A model generated the notes under the pieces. The model was not told the origin of the DNA and searched no databases. It worked only from the letters and a program-made list of their open reading frames with translations. A DNA stretch of 64,000 nucleotides, from contig JAIUOS010000004.1 of assembly GCA_020161755.1 (NCBI GenBank), positions 124,001-188,000 on the forward strand, read 5' to 3'. How positions within the stretch are numbered: the stretch's first letter is position 1; each line of letters begins with the position of its first letter. The DNA is from Actinomycetota bacterium. Lineage in GTDB: Bacteria > Actinomycetota > Actinomycetes > Propionibacteriales > Propionibacteriaceae. A program made the translations under genes and the position numbers. Shown piece after piece: positions 39,240-48,004 of the stretch.

Positions 39240-40546
39240 CCGCGACCGAGGGCCTGCCGGCCGCCGCACCCGACGCGGCGGTCGGCGCCGCCGTCCGCGC
39301 CGCCTTCGAGACCGAATGGGCGCGGGTGGTGGCGACGCTGATCCGGGTCACCGGCGACTGGGACGTGGCCGAGGACGCCGCGTCCGGCGCGTTCGAGCGG
39401 GCGCTGACCACCTGGGCCAGGGACGGCGTCCCGCGCACCCCGGGTGCCTGGCTGACCACGACCGCCCGCAACCTCGCCCTCGACCGGCTGCGCCGCCACG
39501 GGGTGGAGACCGGCAAGCTGCGCGATTGGAGCATGATGGAGGACGCCCGAGGGCACGCGGGTGACGACCCGGCCGAGCTCACGGTCGCCGACCCAGAGTG
39601 GGACGACCGGCTGCGGCTGGTCTTCACCTGCGCCCATCCCGCCCTGCCCCTGGAGTCGCGGGTCGCGCTCACCCTGCGGACGGTCGGCGGCCTGACCACG
39701 CCGGAGGTGGCTCGCGCGTTCCTGGTGAGCGAGCCCACGATGGCGCAGCGGATCGTGCGGGCGAAGGCCAAGATCGCGCACGCCGGCATCCCGTACCGGG
39801 TGCCGCCGCCCGAGGCGCTGCCCGAGCGCCTGGACGCGGTGCTCGCCGTGCTCTACCTGATCTACAACGAGGGCTACGCGGCCAGCTCGGGGGAGGCGCT
39901 GCAGCGCCTCGACCTCGCTGCCGAGGCGATCCGGCTCACCCGGCTGCTGGTCGGGCTGCTCCCCGACGACGAGGCGCGGGCGTTGCTGGCGCTGATGCTG
40001 CTCCAGCACGCCCGGTCGACCGCCCGGACGGACGCCGCCGGCGACCTGGTGCCGTTGGAGGAGCAGGACCGGACGCGCTGGAACGGGCCGGAGATCGCCG
40101 AAGGGCTGGCCGTGCTTGCGGGAGCGACCGGGCTCGCGGGCACCGCCCCGGGCCGGCGCGGCCCGTACCGGGTGCAGGCCGAGATCCAGGCCGTCCACGC
40201 CCTGGCGCCCACCGCCGCCGACACCGACTGGCGGGCGATCCTCGCCCGCTACGACGAGCTGCCGGCGACCCCGGTGGTCGAGCTCAACCGGGCCGTCGCG
40301 GTCGGCATGGCGGACGGCCCGGGGGCCGGGCTGGCCCTGCTGGACGCGCTGGCCACGTCCGGGGAGTTGGACGGCCACCACCTGCTGCCCGCCGCCCGGG
40401 CCGACCTCAGCCGTCGGGACGGGCGGGTCGGGGACGCCGTCCGGTTCTACCGCGAGGCGATCGGGCTGGCGCCCACCGGTCCGGAGCGGCGCTACCTCGA
40501 ACGTCGCCTGGCCAGCCTCGCCGGTGCGGCAGAATCGACGCCGTGA
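39236..40546 (+). CDS. ECF42-group sigma factor with C-terminal extension
   Basis: About 436 residues. Sigma region 2 is WARVVATLIRVTGDWDVAEDAASGAFERALTTW and the region 4 helix-turn-helix is TLRTVGGLTTPEVARAFLVSEPTMAQRIVRAKAKI. A long C-terminal extension (YLIYNEGYAASSGEALQRLDLAAEAIRLTRLL; VQAEIQAVHALAP; VVELNRAVAVGMADGPGAGLALLDAL) replaces anti-sigma control in this group. I take CTG 39236 as start: GGAGGA lies five bases before it and no other start codon fits. The overlap with the DGPF gene (CTGA) couples their translation. Confidence 0.88.
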   Translation: MTATEGLPAAAPDAAVGAAVRAAFETEWARVVATLIRVTGDWDVAEDAASGAFERALTTWARDGVPRTPGAWLTTTARNLALDRLRRHGVETGKLRDWSMMEDARGHAGDDPAELTVADPEWDDRLRLVFTCAHPALPLESRVALTLRTVGGLTTPEVARAFLVSEPTMAQRIVRAKAKIAHAGIPYRVPPPEALPERLDAVLAVLYLIYNEGYAASSGEALQRLDLAAEAIRLTRLLVGLLPDDEARALLALMLLQHARSTARTDAAGDLVPLEEQDRTRWNGPEIAEGLAVLAGATGLAGTAPGRRGPYRVQAEIQAVHALAPTAADTDWRAILARYDELPATPVVELNRAVAVGMADGPGAGLALLDALATSGELDGHHLLPAARADLSRRDGRVGDAVRFYREAIGLAPTGPERRYLERRLASLAGAAESTP

Positions 40547-40785
40547 CCGGAACCGACCAGCTCGAGGCCTGGTGGGCCGGGTTGACCCCCGACCAGCGCG
40601 CACGGGCGGCTGCCATCGCGGCCCGTCCAGCACCCCGGGGCCTGGCGATCGACGACCTCACGGCATCGATGATCGTCGCCGGGCTGCCGACCTCCCGGAT
40701 GGTGTGGACCGGGACCCCCGAGCACCTGGTGGAGATGCTCGACGAGGTGGCCGACTTCGTGACCGGGGCGGCCGGCCGCTCCTGA
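40543..40785 (+). CDS. Small protein of unknown function (80 aa) at the end of the ECF42 operon
   Basis: GTG 40543 overlaps the sigma factor stop (GTGA), so it is translated with it. The protein is mostly helical: LEAWWAGLTPDQRARAAAIAARPAP, then LTASMIVAGLPTSRMVW, and an acidic helix PEHLVEMLDEVADFV. There are no membrane segments or metal sites. It might modulate the sigma factor, but only its position says so. Confidence 0.65.
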   Translation: MTGTDQLEAWWAGLTPDQRARAAAIAARPAPRGLAIDDLTASMIVAGLPTSRMVWTGTPEHLVEMLDEVADFVTGAAGRS

Positions 40786-40826
40786 GGGCTGTCCCCCCGG
40801 GGCGACGTCTGGAAGGATGTGGTCCC

Positions 40827-42158
40827 ATGGTTCCCCCCGAAAACCTGACCGCCGGCGTTCGTCCCCGCCGGATGCTCGCCCGGCTCGCGGCACTACTGGC
40901 CGTCCCGGTCGCCTCGGTCGTGCTCGCCGGCAGCGTGGTGGAACCGTCCGCCGCGGCCGTCCCGCTCGCCGTCCCCGCGGTCGAGGCCGCGCCGCTGCCG
41001 GACCCGGCCATCCTGACGGCGAAGCTGAAGAAGGTCTCCACGAAGAACATCGGCAAGGTCGGGCTGGTCGTCACCACCACCGACGGCCAGGAGCTGGCCG
41101 CGCGGTCGGCGAACACGCCGCTGACGCCGGCCTCCACCATGAAGGTGCTGACCACGATGACCGCGCTGGACGTCCTCGGCGCCGACGCGACGTTCGCGAC
41201 CAGGGTCGTCGACGAGGGGAACGGACGCATCGTGCTGGTGGGCGGCGGCGACCCGCTGCTCACCGACAAGACCTCCACCTCGAGCTACAAGCCGGCGTCG
41301 CTGGCGAAGCTCGCGAAGGCGACCCTGACCGCTCTGAAGGCCGCCGGACGCAGCAAGGTCACCCTCCGCTACGACGCGTCCCTGTTCAGCGGACCCACGT
41401 TCTCGCCCCACTGGAAGTCGCGGTGGAAGGGCTGGGAGGCCCGCATCGCCGCCCTCGAGATCAACTCCGGCAAGCTCAGCAACGGACGCGCCTCCTCCGA
41501 CCCGGCACGAACGGCGGCCAACGCGTTCGCCCGACGGCTGAAGGCGTCCGGCGTGAAGGTGACCTCGATCGCCGCCGCCCACGCCGACCCGGCGGCCACC
41601 GAGCTGGCCCGGGTGACGTCCACCACGCTGGACCGCATCATCCGGCGCACGCTGCTGGTCAGCGACAACGTGGCCGCCGAGACGCTCTCCCGGCAGGCCG
41701 CGGTCGCGCGCGGAGCCGCGGGCAGCTTCACCGGCGCGTCCGCGAACGTGACGGCCTGGCTCACCGAGCGCGGGCTGTGGAAGTCGGGACAGAAGATCCT
41801 GGACGGCAGCGGGCTCGCCCCCGGCAGCAAGCTGACCGCCAACGGGCTGGCGGCCGCCATCCGGCTCGCGCTGGCCGACGCCGCGTTCGCCCCGATCCTG
41901 GCGGGGCTGCCGGTGGCCGGCGAGAGCGGCACCCTGGAACACCGCTTCGACGACCCGTCGGAGAAGGCCGGACGGCACACCGTCCACGCCAAGACCGGCA
42001 CGCTGAGCGGGCTGGCCGCGCTCGCCGGCTGGCTGACCACGGCCGACGGGGCGGTGCTGGTGTTCGCCGAGCTCGGCAACGACGCGTCCAGCTATTACCG
42101 GGTCTACGACTGGCTCGACCGGGAGGCGGCGGTGGTGGCCCGCTGCGGCTGCCGCTGA
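40827..42158 (+). CDS. dacB: D-alanyl-D-alanine carboxypeptidase/endopeptidase (PBP4 type, S13)
   Basis: 443 residues. The signal region LARLAALLAVPVASVVLAGS (residues 17-36) leads to export. The active-site SxxK is STMK (Ser103-Lys106), SxN is SDN in LLVSDNVAAETLSRQ, and KTG is AKTGTLSG. The inserted domain between SxxK and SxN is typical of the PBP4/DacB class. It trims the terminal D-Ala of peptidoglycan stems outside the membrane. M. tuberculosis has similar dacB genes. It ends RCGCR. Confidence 0.94.
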   Translation: MVPPENLTAGVRPRRMLARLAALLAVPVASVVLAGSVVEPSAAAVPLAVPAVEAAPLPDPAILTAKLKKVSTKNIGKVGLVVTTTDGQELAARSANTPLTPASTMKVLTTMTALDVLGADATFATRVVDEGNGRIVLVGGGDPLLTDKTSTSSYKPASLAKLAKATLTALKAAGRSKVTLRYDASLFSGPTFSPHWKSRWKGWEARIAALEINSGKLSNGRASSDPARTAANAFARRLKASGVKVTSIAAAHADPAATELARVTSTTLDRIIRRTLLVSDNVAAETLSRQAAVARGAAGSFTGASANVTAWLTERGLWKSGQKILDGSGLAPGSKLTANGLAAAIRLALADAAFAPILAGLPVAGESGTLEHRFDDPSEKAGRHTVHAKTGTLSGLAALAGWLTTADGAVLVFAELGNDASSYYRVYDWLDREAAVVARCGCR

Positions 42159-42250
42159 CGTCCTGACCGCCGGACGGTGAAGGTGCCACCGCTCCGGGTA
42201 CTGCTGTCGACACCCGGCGGCCGCCGGCTCTGACCAGCGAGGAAGAACCG

Positions 42251-42829
42251 ATGGGACGGGTGATCTTCGACATCAGCATGTCGCTCGACGGCTACATCGT
42301 CGCCCCGGGGCAGACGCCGCAACAGCCGCTCGGTGAAGGCGGCGAGCGCTTGCACGAGTGGGCGTTCGGCGGCGACGACAGCAGCCTCGAGCTGCTGCGC
42401 AAGGCCAGCGCCACCCTCGGTGCGGTGGTCACCGGACGCACCAACTTCGAGCACGCGCTGCCCTGGTGGGGCCCGGACGGGCCGACGGGCTCGGCCCGCA
42501 AGCCGGTGGTGGTGCTCACCCACCAGCCACCGTCGGCGCTGCCGCCCGGATCGGTCTACACGTTCGTCACCGATGGCCCGCGGGCGGCCCTGGCCGCCGC
42601 CCGGGAGCGGGCCGGCGAGGACGACATCTCGGTGATGGGCGGGGCGGACGTCGGACGCCAGTTCCTCGCTGAGGGCCTGGTGGACGAGATCTCGCTGCAC
42701 ATCGCCCCACTGGTCTTCGGCGGCGGCCTGCGGATGTTCGACGAGCTCCCGATCCGGCGCGACCTGACCCTGATGGACTGCCTGGGCACCGGCAGCGCCG
42801 TCCACCTGCGCTACCGCGTCGACCACTGA
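42251..42829 (+). CDS. Dihydrofolate reductase/RibD C-terminal-like protein
   Basis: 192 residues. It begins GRVIFDISMSLDGYIVAP, the RibD_C/DHFR-like strand, with LGAVVTGRTNFE, VVVLTHQPPSAL, ISVMGGADVGRQFLAEGLVDEISLHIAPLVFGGG as the family core. Many actinomycete paralogs exist with unknown substrates; some act on pteridines or riboflavin precursors. A GAGGAAGAA ribosome site precedes the ATG. The upstream gap 42159-42250 shows no gene. Confidence 0.88.
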   Translation: MGRVIFDISMSLDGYIVAPGQTPQQPLGEGGERLHEWAFGGDDSSLELLRKASATLGAVVTGRTNFEHALPWWGPDGPTGSARKPVVVLTHQPPSALPPGSVYTFVTDGPRAALAAARERAGEDDISVMGGADVGRQFLAEGLVDEISLHIAPLVFGGGLRMFDELPIRRDLTLMDCLGTGSAVHLRYRVDH

Positions 42830-42923
42830 GTCCGTGGGGGTCGGCGGCGCGGCACCGAGGAGGGCTGGGGTGCGCCGGTAATACTGGAGAGCGCCCGACA
42901 GCCTTCCCCGCAGGAGTTCTTCC

Positions 42924-44393
42924 ATGGCCACGACAGCCCAGCCCGCCGGTGTGGAGATGCCCACACCGCTGCGTCGCAGCCAGGGCATCGCCATGCGGCG
43001 TTCGCTCGTCCTGATGCTGATGACCATCGTCATGCCCGGGTCCGCGCAGCTCGCGGTGGGCAAGCGGCGCCTCGGCCTGGTCGGCGTCCGCACCTGGATG
43101 ACGCTGATCGGCCTCCTCGTGTTCGTCGGGGTCCTGCTGCTCATCCCCGGCGTCCGCAACCCGGTGATCGGCCTGATCGCGAGCCCCTTCGTGCTGACGG
43201 TCCTCCAGTGGGCGGTGCCGGTGCTGGCCCTGGGCTGGATCCTGCTGCTGCTGGACGCCTGGTGGCTGGCCAACCCGCGCCACCTCTCCACCGCCGGCCG
43301 GTGGGTCTCGGGCCTGCTCGCGCTGGTCCTGGTCGTGACCAGCGGCACGGTCGCGTGGAGCGCGTCCGGCGCGTTCGACGCGGCCAAGCTGATCGGCAAC
43401 GTGTTCGGCGGCGGCGGCGACACCCAGGTGCAGAACGGACGCATCAACGTCCTGCTGCTCGGCGGCGACGCCGGCGCGGACCGCACCGGCCTGCGTCCGG
43501 ACTCGATGACGGTCGCCAGCATCGACGCCGAGACCGGACGGACCGTGCTGTTCAGCCTGCCCCGCAACCTGCAGCACGCGCCGTTCCCGGCCGACTCCCC
43601 GCTGCACGCGAAGTACCCCAACGGCTACTTCTGCAAGGTGACCAACCTGGCCGACGCCTGCATGTTGAACGGCATCTACACCCTCGCGGTGCAGAACAAG
43701 AAGCTGTTCCCGGGTGTGAAGTACCCCGGTGTCGAGGCCACCAAGGGTGTCATCGAGGAGATCCTCGGGCTGAAGATCAACTACTGGGCGATGATCGACC
43801 TGAAGGGCTTCAAGCAGCTGATCAACGCCGTCGGCGGCATCCGGCTCGACATCGGCAAGCGGGTGCCGATCGGCAGCCTGCACGGCCCCAAGGGCGTCTA
43901 CGACTGGATCGAGCCGGGCAAGAACGTGAAGCTGGACGGCTTCCACGCGCTCTGGTTCGCCCGCTCCCGGGAGTACTCCACCGACTACGAGCGCATGATC
44001 CGGCAGAAGTGCGTGCTGAACGCCATGCTGCGCCAACTGAACCCGGCCACGGTGCTGACCAAGTTCCAGGACATCGCCAAGGCCGGCGAGCAGATCGTCG
44101 CGACCAACGTGCCGACGAGCGAACTCGGCACCCTGCTCGACCTGGCGGTGAAGGGCAAGGCCCTGCCGATGGCCTCGGTGAGTTTCACCCCGCCGCTGAT
44201 CGAGCCGATGAACCCGAACTTCGCCAAGATCCGTCAGGTGGTGACCGACAAGGTCGCCGACGCCGAGGCCGAGGACGCCGGGCCGGCGCCGTCCGCGTCC
44301 ACGTCCGGCTCGGCGAGCCCGAAGCCGTCGGCGACGAAGTCGAGCAAGAACAACACCGACAACCTCGACAGCATCTGCAAGGTCAGCGGCTGA
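42924..44393 (+). CDS. LytR-CpsA-Psr family cell-wall ligase
   Basis: 489 residues. Three to four hydrophobic segments in the first ~150 residues (VGVRTWMTLIGLLVFVGVLL; WAVPVLALGWILLLLDAWWL; WVSGLLALVLVVTSGTVAW) precede the extracellular LCP domain. The domain starts INVLLLGGDAGADRTGLRPDSMTVASID and has the Arg/Asp catalytic core FSLPRNLQ, INAVGGIRLDIG and FARSREYSTDYERMIRQ. The C-terminus is Ser/Pro/Lys-rich. LCP enzymes attach wall glycopolymers to peptidoglycan or arabinogalactan. The position beside TIGR03089 and manC matches Rv3267/Rv3268/Rv3264c. A CAGGAG ribosome site precedes the ATG. Confidence 0.94.
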   Translation: MATTAQPAGVEMPTPLRRSQGIAMRRSLVLMLMTIVMPGSAQLAVGKRRLGLVGVRTWMTLIGLLVFVGVLLLIPGVRNPVIGLIASPFVLTVLQWAVPVLALGWILLLLDAWWLANPRHLSTAGRWVSGLLALVLVVTSGTVAWSASGAFDAAKLIGNVFGGGGDTQVQNGRINVLLLGGDAGADRTGLRPDSMTVASIDAETGRTVLFSLPRNLQHAPFPADSPLHAKYPNGYFCKVTNLADACMLNGIYTLAVQNKKLFPGVKYPGVEATKGVIEEILGLKINYWAMIDLKGFKQLINAVGGIRLDIGKRVPIGSLHGPKGVYDWIEPGKNVKLDGFHALWFARSREYSTDYERMIRQKCVLNAMLRQLNPATVLTKFQDIAKAGEQIVATNVPTSELGTLLDLAVKGKALPMASVSFTPPLIEPMNPNFAKIRQVVTDKVADAEAEDAGPAPSASTSGSASPKPSATKSSKNNTDNLDSICKVSG

Positions 44394-44394
44394 G

Positions 44395-45261
44395 TCAGAG
44401 CGTCCCGGAGCCGAGGATCGAGAACACCCACTTGCCGACCTCGGAGGTGACCTCGCGGCCGGTGGCGAAGTCGGCGACGCGGGTCATCACGGCCAGCCGG
44501 TAGTTGCGTCCGGAGCCCTCCACGGTGCCCATCGAGTTGACCGCCCACAGGTTGTCGCTGGACTTGAACTGCACCCAGCCGTTCTTGAGGTGCACCTGCA
44601 CGTCGGACGACTTCGGCTGGCCGACTCCCCAGGTCTGGTCGTCCTGCACCTTGCCCATCAGGCCGTAGACGTAGGCGCCCTGCTCGGTGGTGAACGCGTC
44701 CGTCCCGCCCTCGGTGAGGTAGGTCAGCAGCAGCACCTGGTCGGACGGGGTCGTCCAGGTCCAGCTCCAGTCGGGACGGTTCTCGTCGCGGTGCGTGTGG
44801 GTCATCTTCAACTCGTCGGCCAGTGTCTGGTAGGCGTCCGCCCCGCCGCCGTAGGCCCACAGCGTCTCGGCCGAGTCGTTGTCGGACTGGGTGATCATCT
44901 TCGTCGCGACCGGGTCGAGGTCCGCGCCCAGCAGCCCGCCGGCCTTCCGCAGGGCCATCAGCGCGATCATCACCTTCACCATGGACGCGTTCTGGCTCGC
45001 GTAGTCGCCGTTGAAGCTGTACGTGCCGCCCGTGCGCACGTCCTGCACGTACACGCCGAACTTGTCGCTGCCGTTCGCGATGGTCTTCAGCACCTCGTCG
45101 AGCTGGGCGGTGATCGCCCCGTTGGGGGACGCGGTGGGCCGCGCGATGTTCGGGCCGGAGCAGCCGGTGAGCGTGGACGCGGCGAAGCCGCCGGTGACGA
45201 GCCCGGCGGCGGTCAGGCCGGCCGTGGACAGCAGCGAGCGACGGCTGAGCGGAGTGTTCAT
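44395..45261 (-). CDS. Class A beta-lactamase-like serine hydrolase lipoprotein
   Basis: 288 residues. The signal SRRSLLSTAGLTAAGLVTGGFAASTLTGC carries a twin-arginine-like SRR start and a lipobox (LTGC). The SxxK motif is SMVK in ASQNASMVKVM and SDN is QSDNDSAETLW. The KTG position reads KNG in LKNGWVQF, so classical beta-lactamase activity is doubtful. Similar proteins of actinomycetes are thought to act on wall peptides. Its stop lies one base from the stop of the LCP gene (convergent). Confidence 0.85.
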   Translation of the reverse strand: MNTPLSRRSLLSTAGLTAAGLVTGGFAASTLTGCSGPNIARPTASPNGAITAQLDEVLKTIANGSDKFGVYVQDVRTGGTYSFNGDYASQNASMVKVMIALMALRKAGGLLGADLDPVATKMITQSDNDSAETLWAYGGGADAYQTLADELKMTHTHRDENRPDWSWTWTTPSDQVLLLTYLTEGGTDAFTTEQGAYVYGLMGKVQDDQTWGVGQPKSSDVQVHLKNGWVQFKSSDNLWAVNSMGTVEGSGRNYRLAVMTRVADFATGREVTSEVGKWVFSILGSGTL

Positions 45262-45296
45262 GTGGTCCGTCCGTGAGGGTTCTGGGGCCGTGGCCA

Positions 45297-46001
45297 TCAT
45301 GCCACCGGGTCGTCGACCCGCTCGGCAGTGACGATCCGGACGAGTTCGTCCGCGCCGACGTCGCCCTCGACCACCACGGCGGAGCCGCCGCCCAGGATCG
45401 GGCCGAGCACGGCGCCCGCCAGGCTCGTCCAGGCATCGGTCGGACGCACCAGCGCCCGTCCGGCGACGGGTGGCACCAGGGCGGTCGCCGCGTGGGTGAG
45501 GGAGCGCTCGGCGTCGCTCCAGGCCAGGGACCCGGCGTCCACCCCGGTCGCCCAGTGCGCGTCCGGCTCGGCCAGCGCCTCGCCGGTGTAGTCGAGCACG
45601 CCGTCGGGCAGCCCGCGCAGGCCCAGCCCCAGCGGGTGCAGCGAGCAGGCGAGGGTGAGCGCCGGCAGGTGGGGGAGCGGGTTCGCCGGGCCCACCACGA
45701 CCAGCTCGGTGCCGGCGTCCGGAGCCCCGGCGCGGTACCCACACCCGCGCTGCCACGCGGCCACCGGCCAGACCAGGCTCATCCAGTGCCCGGGCGCCTC
45801 GACGCTCACCGGGCCGGCGACGGTGCCCTCGATGCCGAGGGTGTCCAGCAGGTTCGCGGTCTTGTCGACCCAGTTGGCGAAGGTGCGGACGCTCAGCTCG
45901 GTGCGCGCGCCGTCCGCCGGCCGGTACCAGGTGAGGAGCGGACCGGACCCGGACGTCCGGACGCGGTCGGCCAGGGCACGCACGATCGGGTTCTCCGCCA
46001 C
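45297..46001 (-). CDS. TIGR03089 family protein (acyl-adenylate enzyme-like fragment)
   Basis: 234 residues from GTG 45999-46001, chosen because TACCAT lies six bases upstream. The sequence resembles the N-terminal part of AMP-binding enzymes: RTFANWVDKTANLLDTLGI, VWPVAAWQRGCGYRAG, and a final GPILGGGSAVVVEGDV. The C-terminal AMP-binding lid is absent, as is usual for TIGR03089. The family is confined to actinobacteria and its function is unknown. It is divergent from manC, as in M. tuberculosis (Rv3268 near Rv3264c). Confidence 0.88.
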   Translation of the reverse strand: MAENPIVRALADRVRTSGSGPLLTWYRPADGARTELSVRTFANWVDKTANLLDTLGIEGTVAGPVSVEAPGHWMSLVWPVAAWQRGCGYRAGAPDAGTELVVVGPANPLPHLPALTLACSLHPLGLGLRGLPDGVLDYTGEALAEPDAHWATGVDAGSLAWSDAERSLTHAATALVPPVAGRALVRPTDAWTSLAGAVLGPILGGGSAVVVEGDVGADELVRIVTAERVDDPVA

Positions 46002-46007
46002 GCGGTC

Positions 46008-46051
46008 ATGGTAGGCGGTCGGCGACGCTCGTCCCACGCGTCCCTTACGCT
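46008..46051. promoter_or_regulatory. Back-to-back leaderless -10 boxes (TIGR03089 gene and manC)
   Basis: Minus-strand TACCAT at 46013-46008 (six bases before GTG 46001) and plus-strand TACGCT at 46046-46051 (six bases before ATG 46058). Confidence 0.5.
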
Positions 46052-46057
46052 CACTTC

Positions 46058-47134
46058 ATGCGCTACGTCGTGATCATGGCCGGCGGGTCCGGCACGAGGC
46101 TCTGGCCGCTCTCCCGCCAGGGAACGCCCAAGCAGCTGCTCCCGCTCGTGAACGGCAAGAGCCTGCTGCGGCTCGCCTTCGAGCGCGCGCTCGCGTCCGT
46201 CCCCGCCGAGCGGGTGTGGGTGGTCACCGGCGCCGCCTACGCCGACGTGGTGGCCGAACAGCTCACCGAACTGCCCGCGGGCAACATTCTCGGCGAACCG
46301 GTCGGACGCGACTCGCTCAACGCCGTCGCCTGGCCGGCCGCCGTGCTGCACCGCCTCGACCCGGACGCGGTGATCGCCCAGGTCTCGGCCGACCAGGTGA
46401 TCGAACCGGTGGAGGTGTTCGCCGCCTGCCTGGACACCGCCTTCGCCGTCGCCGAGGCCGACCCCGACGTCCTCGTCACCCTCGGCGTCGTGCCGACCAG
46501 CCCGCACACCGGCTACGGCTACCTGCACCGTGGCGAACCGCTCGCCGGCTTCGCGGGCGCCCACAGGGTGCTGAAGTTCGCCGAGAAGCCCGCCCGCGAG
46601 GTGGCCGAGGGCTACCTGGCCTCCGGGGAGTACTGGTGGAACTCCGGCATGTTCGTGTGGCGCGCGTCCGCGCTGCTCAACGAACTGCGGCTGCTGCTGC
46701 CCGCGAACCATGCGTCGATCACCGCACTGGCCGAACACCCCGAGCGGCTCGACGAGATCTTCCCGACGCTGGCGAAGACGTCCGTCGACTACGGGATCAT
46801 GGAGCCGGTCTCGACCGGGCAGGGCAACGGGCACGTCGCCGCGGTGGCCCTGCCCGTGCAGTGGCGGGACGTGGGCGGCTACGCCAGCCTCGCCGAGATC
46901 CTGGGCACCGACACCGCCGACAACGCGGTGTCCGGGCTGAGCGTCTCGGTGGACGCCACGGACAACGTGGTGGTGAACGCCGACCCGGGCTCGGTCATCG
47001 GGCTGCTCGGCGTGAGCGGGCTGGTCGTCGTCCGGACGCCGGAGGCCACGCTGGTCGCCCGTGCCGAGGACGCCGAGCGCATCAAGGAACTGGTGGCCGC
47101 GGTGACCGCCGAAGCCGGACCGCAGTTCGCCTGA
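46058..47134 (+). CDS. manC: Mannose-1-phosphate guanylyltransferase
   Basis: 358 residues. Makes GDP-mannose from mannose 1-phosphate and GTP. Nucleotide-binding loop IMAGGSGTRLWPLSRQGTPKQLL (residues 6-28), the metal/sugar site VSADQVIE, the sugar loop GVVPTSPHTGYGYLHRG, the acid motif FAEKPAREVAEGYL, and SVDYGIMEP with the lysine-type QWRDVGGYASL block in the second domain. GDP-mannose feeds wall and lipid mannosylation (with ManB at 53650-55002 and the SIS isomerase at 55199-56239). The C-terminal cupin domain of bifunctional ManC is absent. Confidence 0.95.
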   Translation: MRYVVIMAGGSGTRLWPLSRQGTPKQLLPLVNGKSLLRLAFERALASVPAERVWVVTGAAYADVVAEQLTELPAGNILGEPVGRDSLNAVAWPAAVLHRLDPDAVIAQVSADQVIEPVEVFAACLDTAFAVAEADPDVLVTLGVVPTSPHTGYGYLHRGEPLAGFAGAHRVLKFAEKPAREVAEGYLASGEYWWNSGMFVWRASALLNELRLLLPANHASITALAEHPERLDEIFPTLAKTSVDYGIMEPVSTGQGNGHVAAVALPVQWRDVGGYASLAEILGTDTADNAVSGLSVSVDATDNVVVNADPGSVIGLLGVSGLVVVRTPEATLVARAEDAERIKELVAAVTAEAGPQFA

Positions 47135-47186
47135 ACTCGACGCGGGCTGGTAGAACCTGTCCGTCCGCACGCACCCGGAGGAATCG

Positions 47187-47867
47187 ATGATCGAGAACCT
47201 GAAGCGCATCCGTGAGCCGCTGGCCTGGGCGCTGATCGCGCTGGTGGTGGCGAACCTGGTGCTCGGCATCGTCCAGCTGGTGCAGCTGCTCGGCCAGGCC
47301 GTGCCGGTGTTCGAGGCGTTCGCCGCGATCGGCGCGTCGCTGATGAACATCTCGCTGGTGATCGCGGTGGTCGCGCTGGTCTGCATGTGCTTCTTCATCG
47401 CCCCGGCCACCCGGCACGCGTTCGCGGTGACGCTGACCGCGGCCTGGGTGCTCAGCATCGGCGTCGTGCTCACCGCGGTGTGCACGGTCCTCGGCGTGGC
47501 CGCCGCCGGCAACGCGTTCGGCGTGGCGCTGGAGATCATCGGCGGCCTGCTCGACCTGATCCTGAAGGCGGTCGCCGCCGGTGCGCTGTGGGTGCTGGTG
47601 CGGGGGGTGAGCGCGGGTCGGATCGACACCGCCGAGCCCGCCGCCCCCGCCGAGCTGGAGGCGTCCGCGGCGACGCCGGAGCCGGTCGAGGAGCCCCAGC
47701 CGCGCACGACCTGGCAGCGGTCCGAGGCGACCGGGGCGGTGTGGCGGACGGCCGACGACGCCGCGTCCGGCGCCCCGGGGGCACCCCGGTTGTCGACCGA
47801 CGTGGGCGCCCAGATCTTCCGCGACGAGGACCCCGACGGCCCCCGCAACGGGCCTGCAGGGGCATAG
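47187..47867 (+). CDS. Membrane protein with cytoplasmic Pro/Ala tail, unknown function
   Basis: 226 residues with four hydrophobic segments (LAWALIALVVANLVLGIVQLVQLL; LMNISLVIAVVALVCMCFFIA; VTLTAAWVLSIGVVLTAVCTVLG; IIGGLLDLILKAVAAGALWVLV) and a hydrophilic C-terminal tail of about 80 residues rich in Ala, Pro and Glu. A GGAGGAA ribosome site precedes the ATG at 47187. It is next to manC and may be co-transcribed with it. No conserved domain recognised. Confidence 0.8.
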   Translation: MIENLKRIREPLAWALIALVVANLVLGIVQLVQLLGQAVPVFEAFAAIGASLMNISLVIAVVALVCMCFFIAPATRHAFAVTLTAAWVLSIGVVLTAVCTVLGVAAAGNAFGVALEIIGGLLDLILKAVAAGALWVLVRGVSAGRIDTAEPAAPAELEASAATPEPVEEPQPRTTWQRSEATGAVWRTADDAASGAPGAPRLSTDVGAQIFRDEDPDGPRNGPAGA

Positions 47868-47920
47868 TCACCCGTTCGGGGGACCCGCGGAGGAGGGTGC
47901 CGAATGGTAGCCCACCGGGG

Positions 47921-47950
47921 TTGACTTATCGTGAATGACAGGCGTGTAAT
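47921..47950 (+). promoter_or_regulatory. Sigma-A-like promoter upstream of whiB
   Basis: TTGACT (-35, 47921-47926) and TGTAAT (-10, 47945-47950), 18-base spacer, about 50 bases of leader before the GAGGAGA ribosome site and ATG 48005. It is the best canonical promoter seen in the window. Confidence 0.6.
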
Positions 47951-48004
47951 TCTCTCCAAGTAGTTCGCGACGTCGAGTTGTGGGCTGGGTCGAGGAGAAA
48001 TCTC

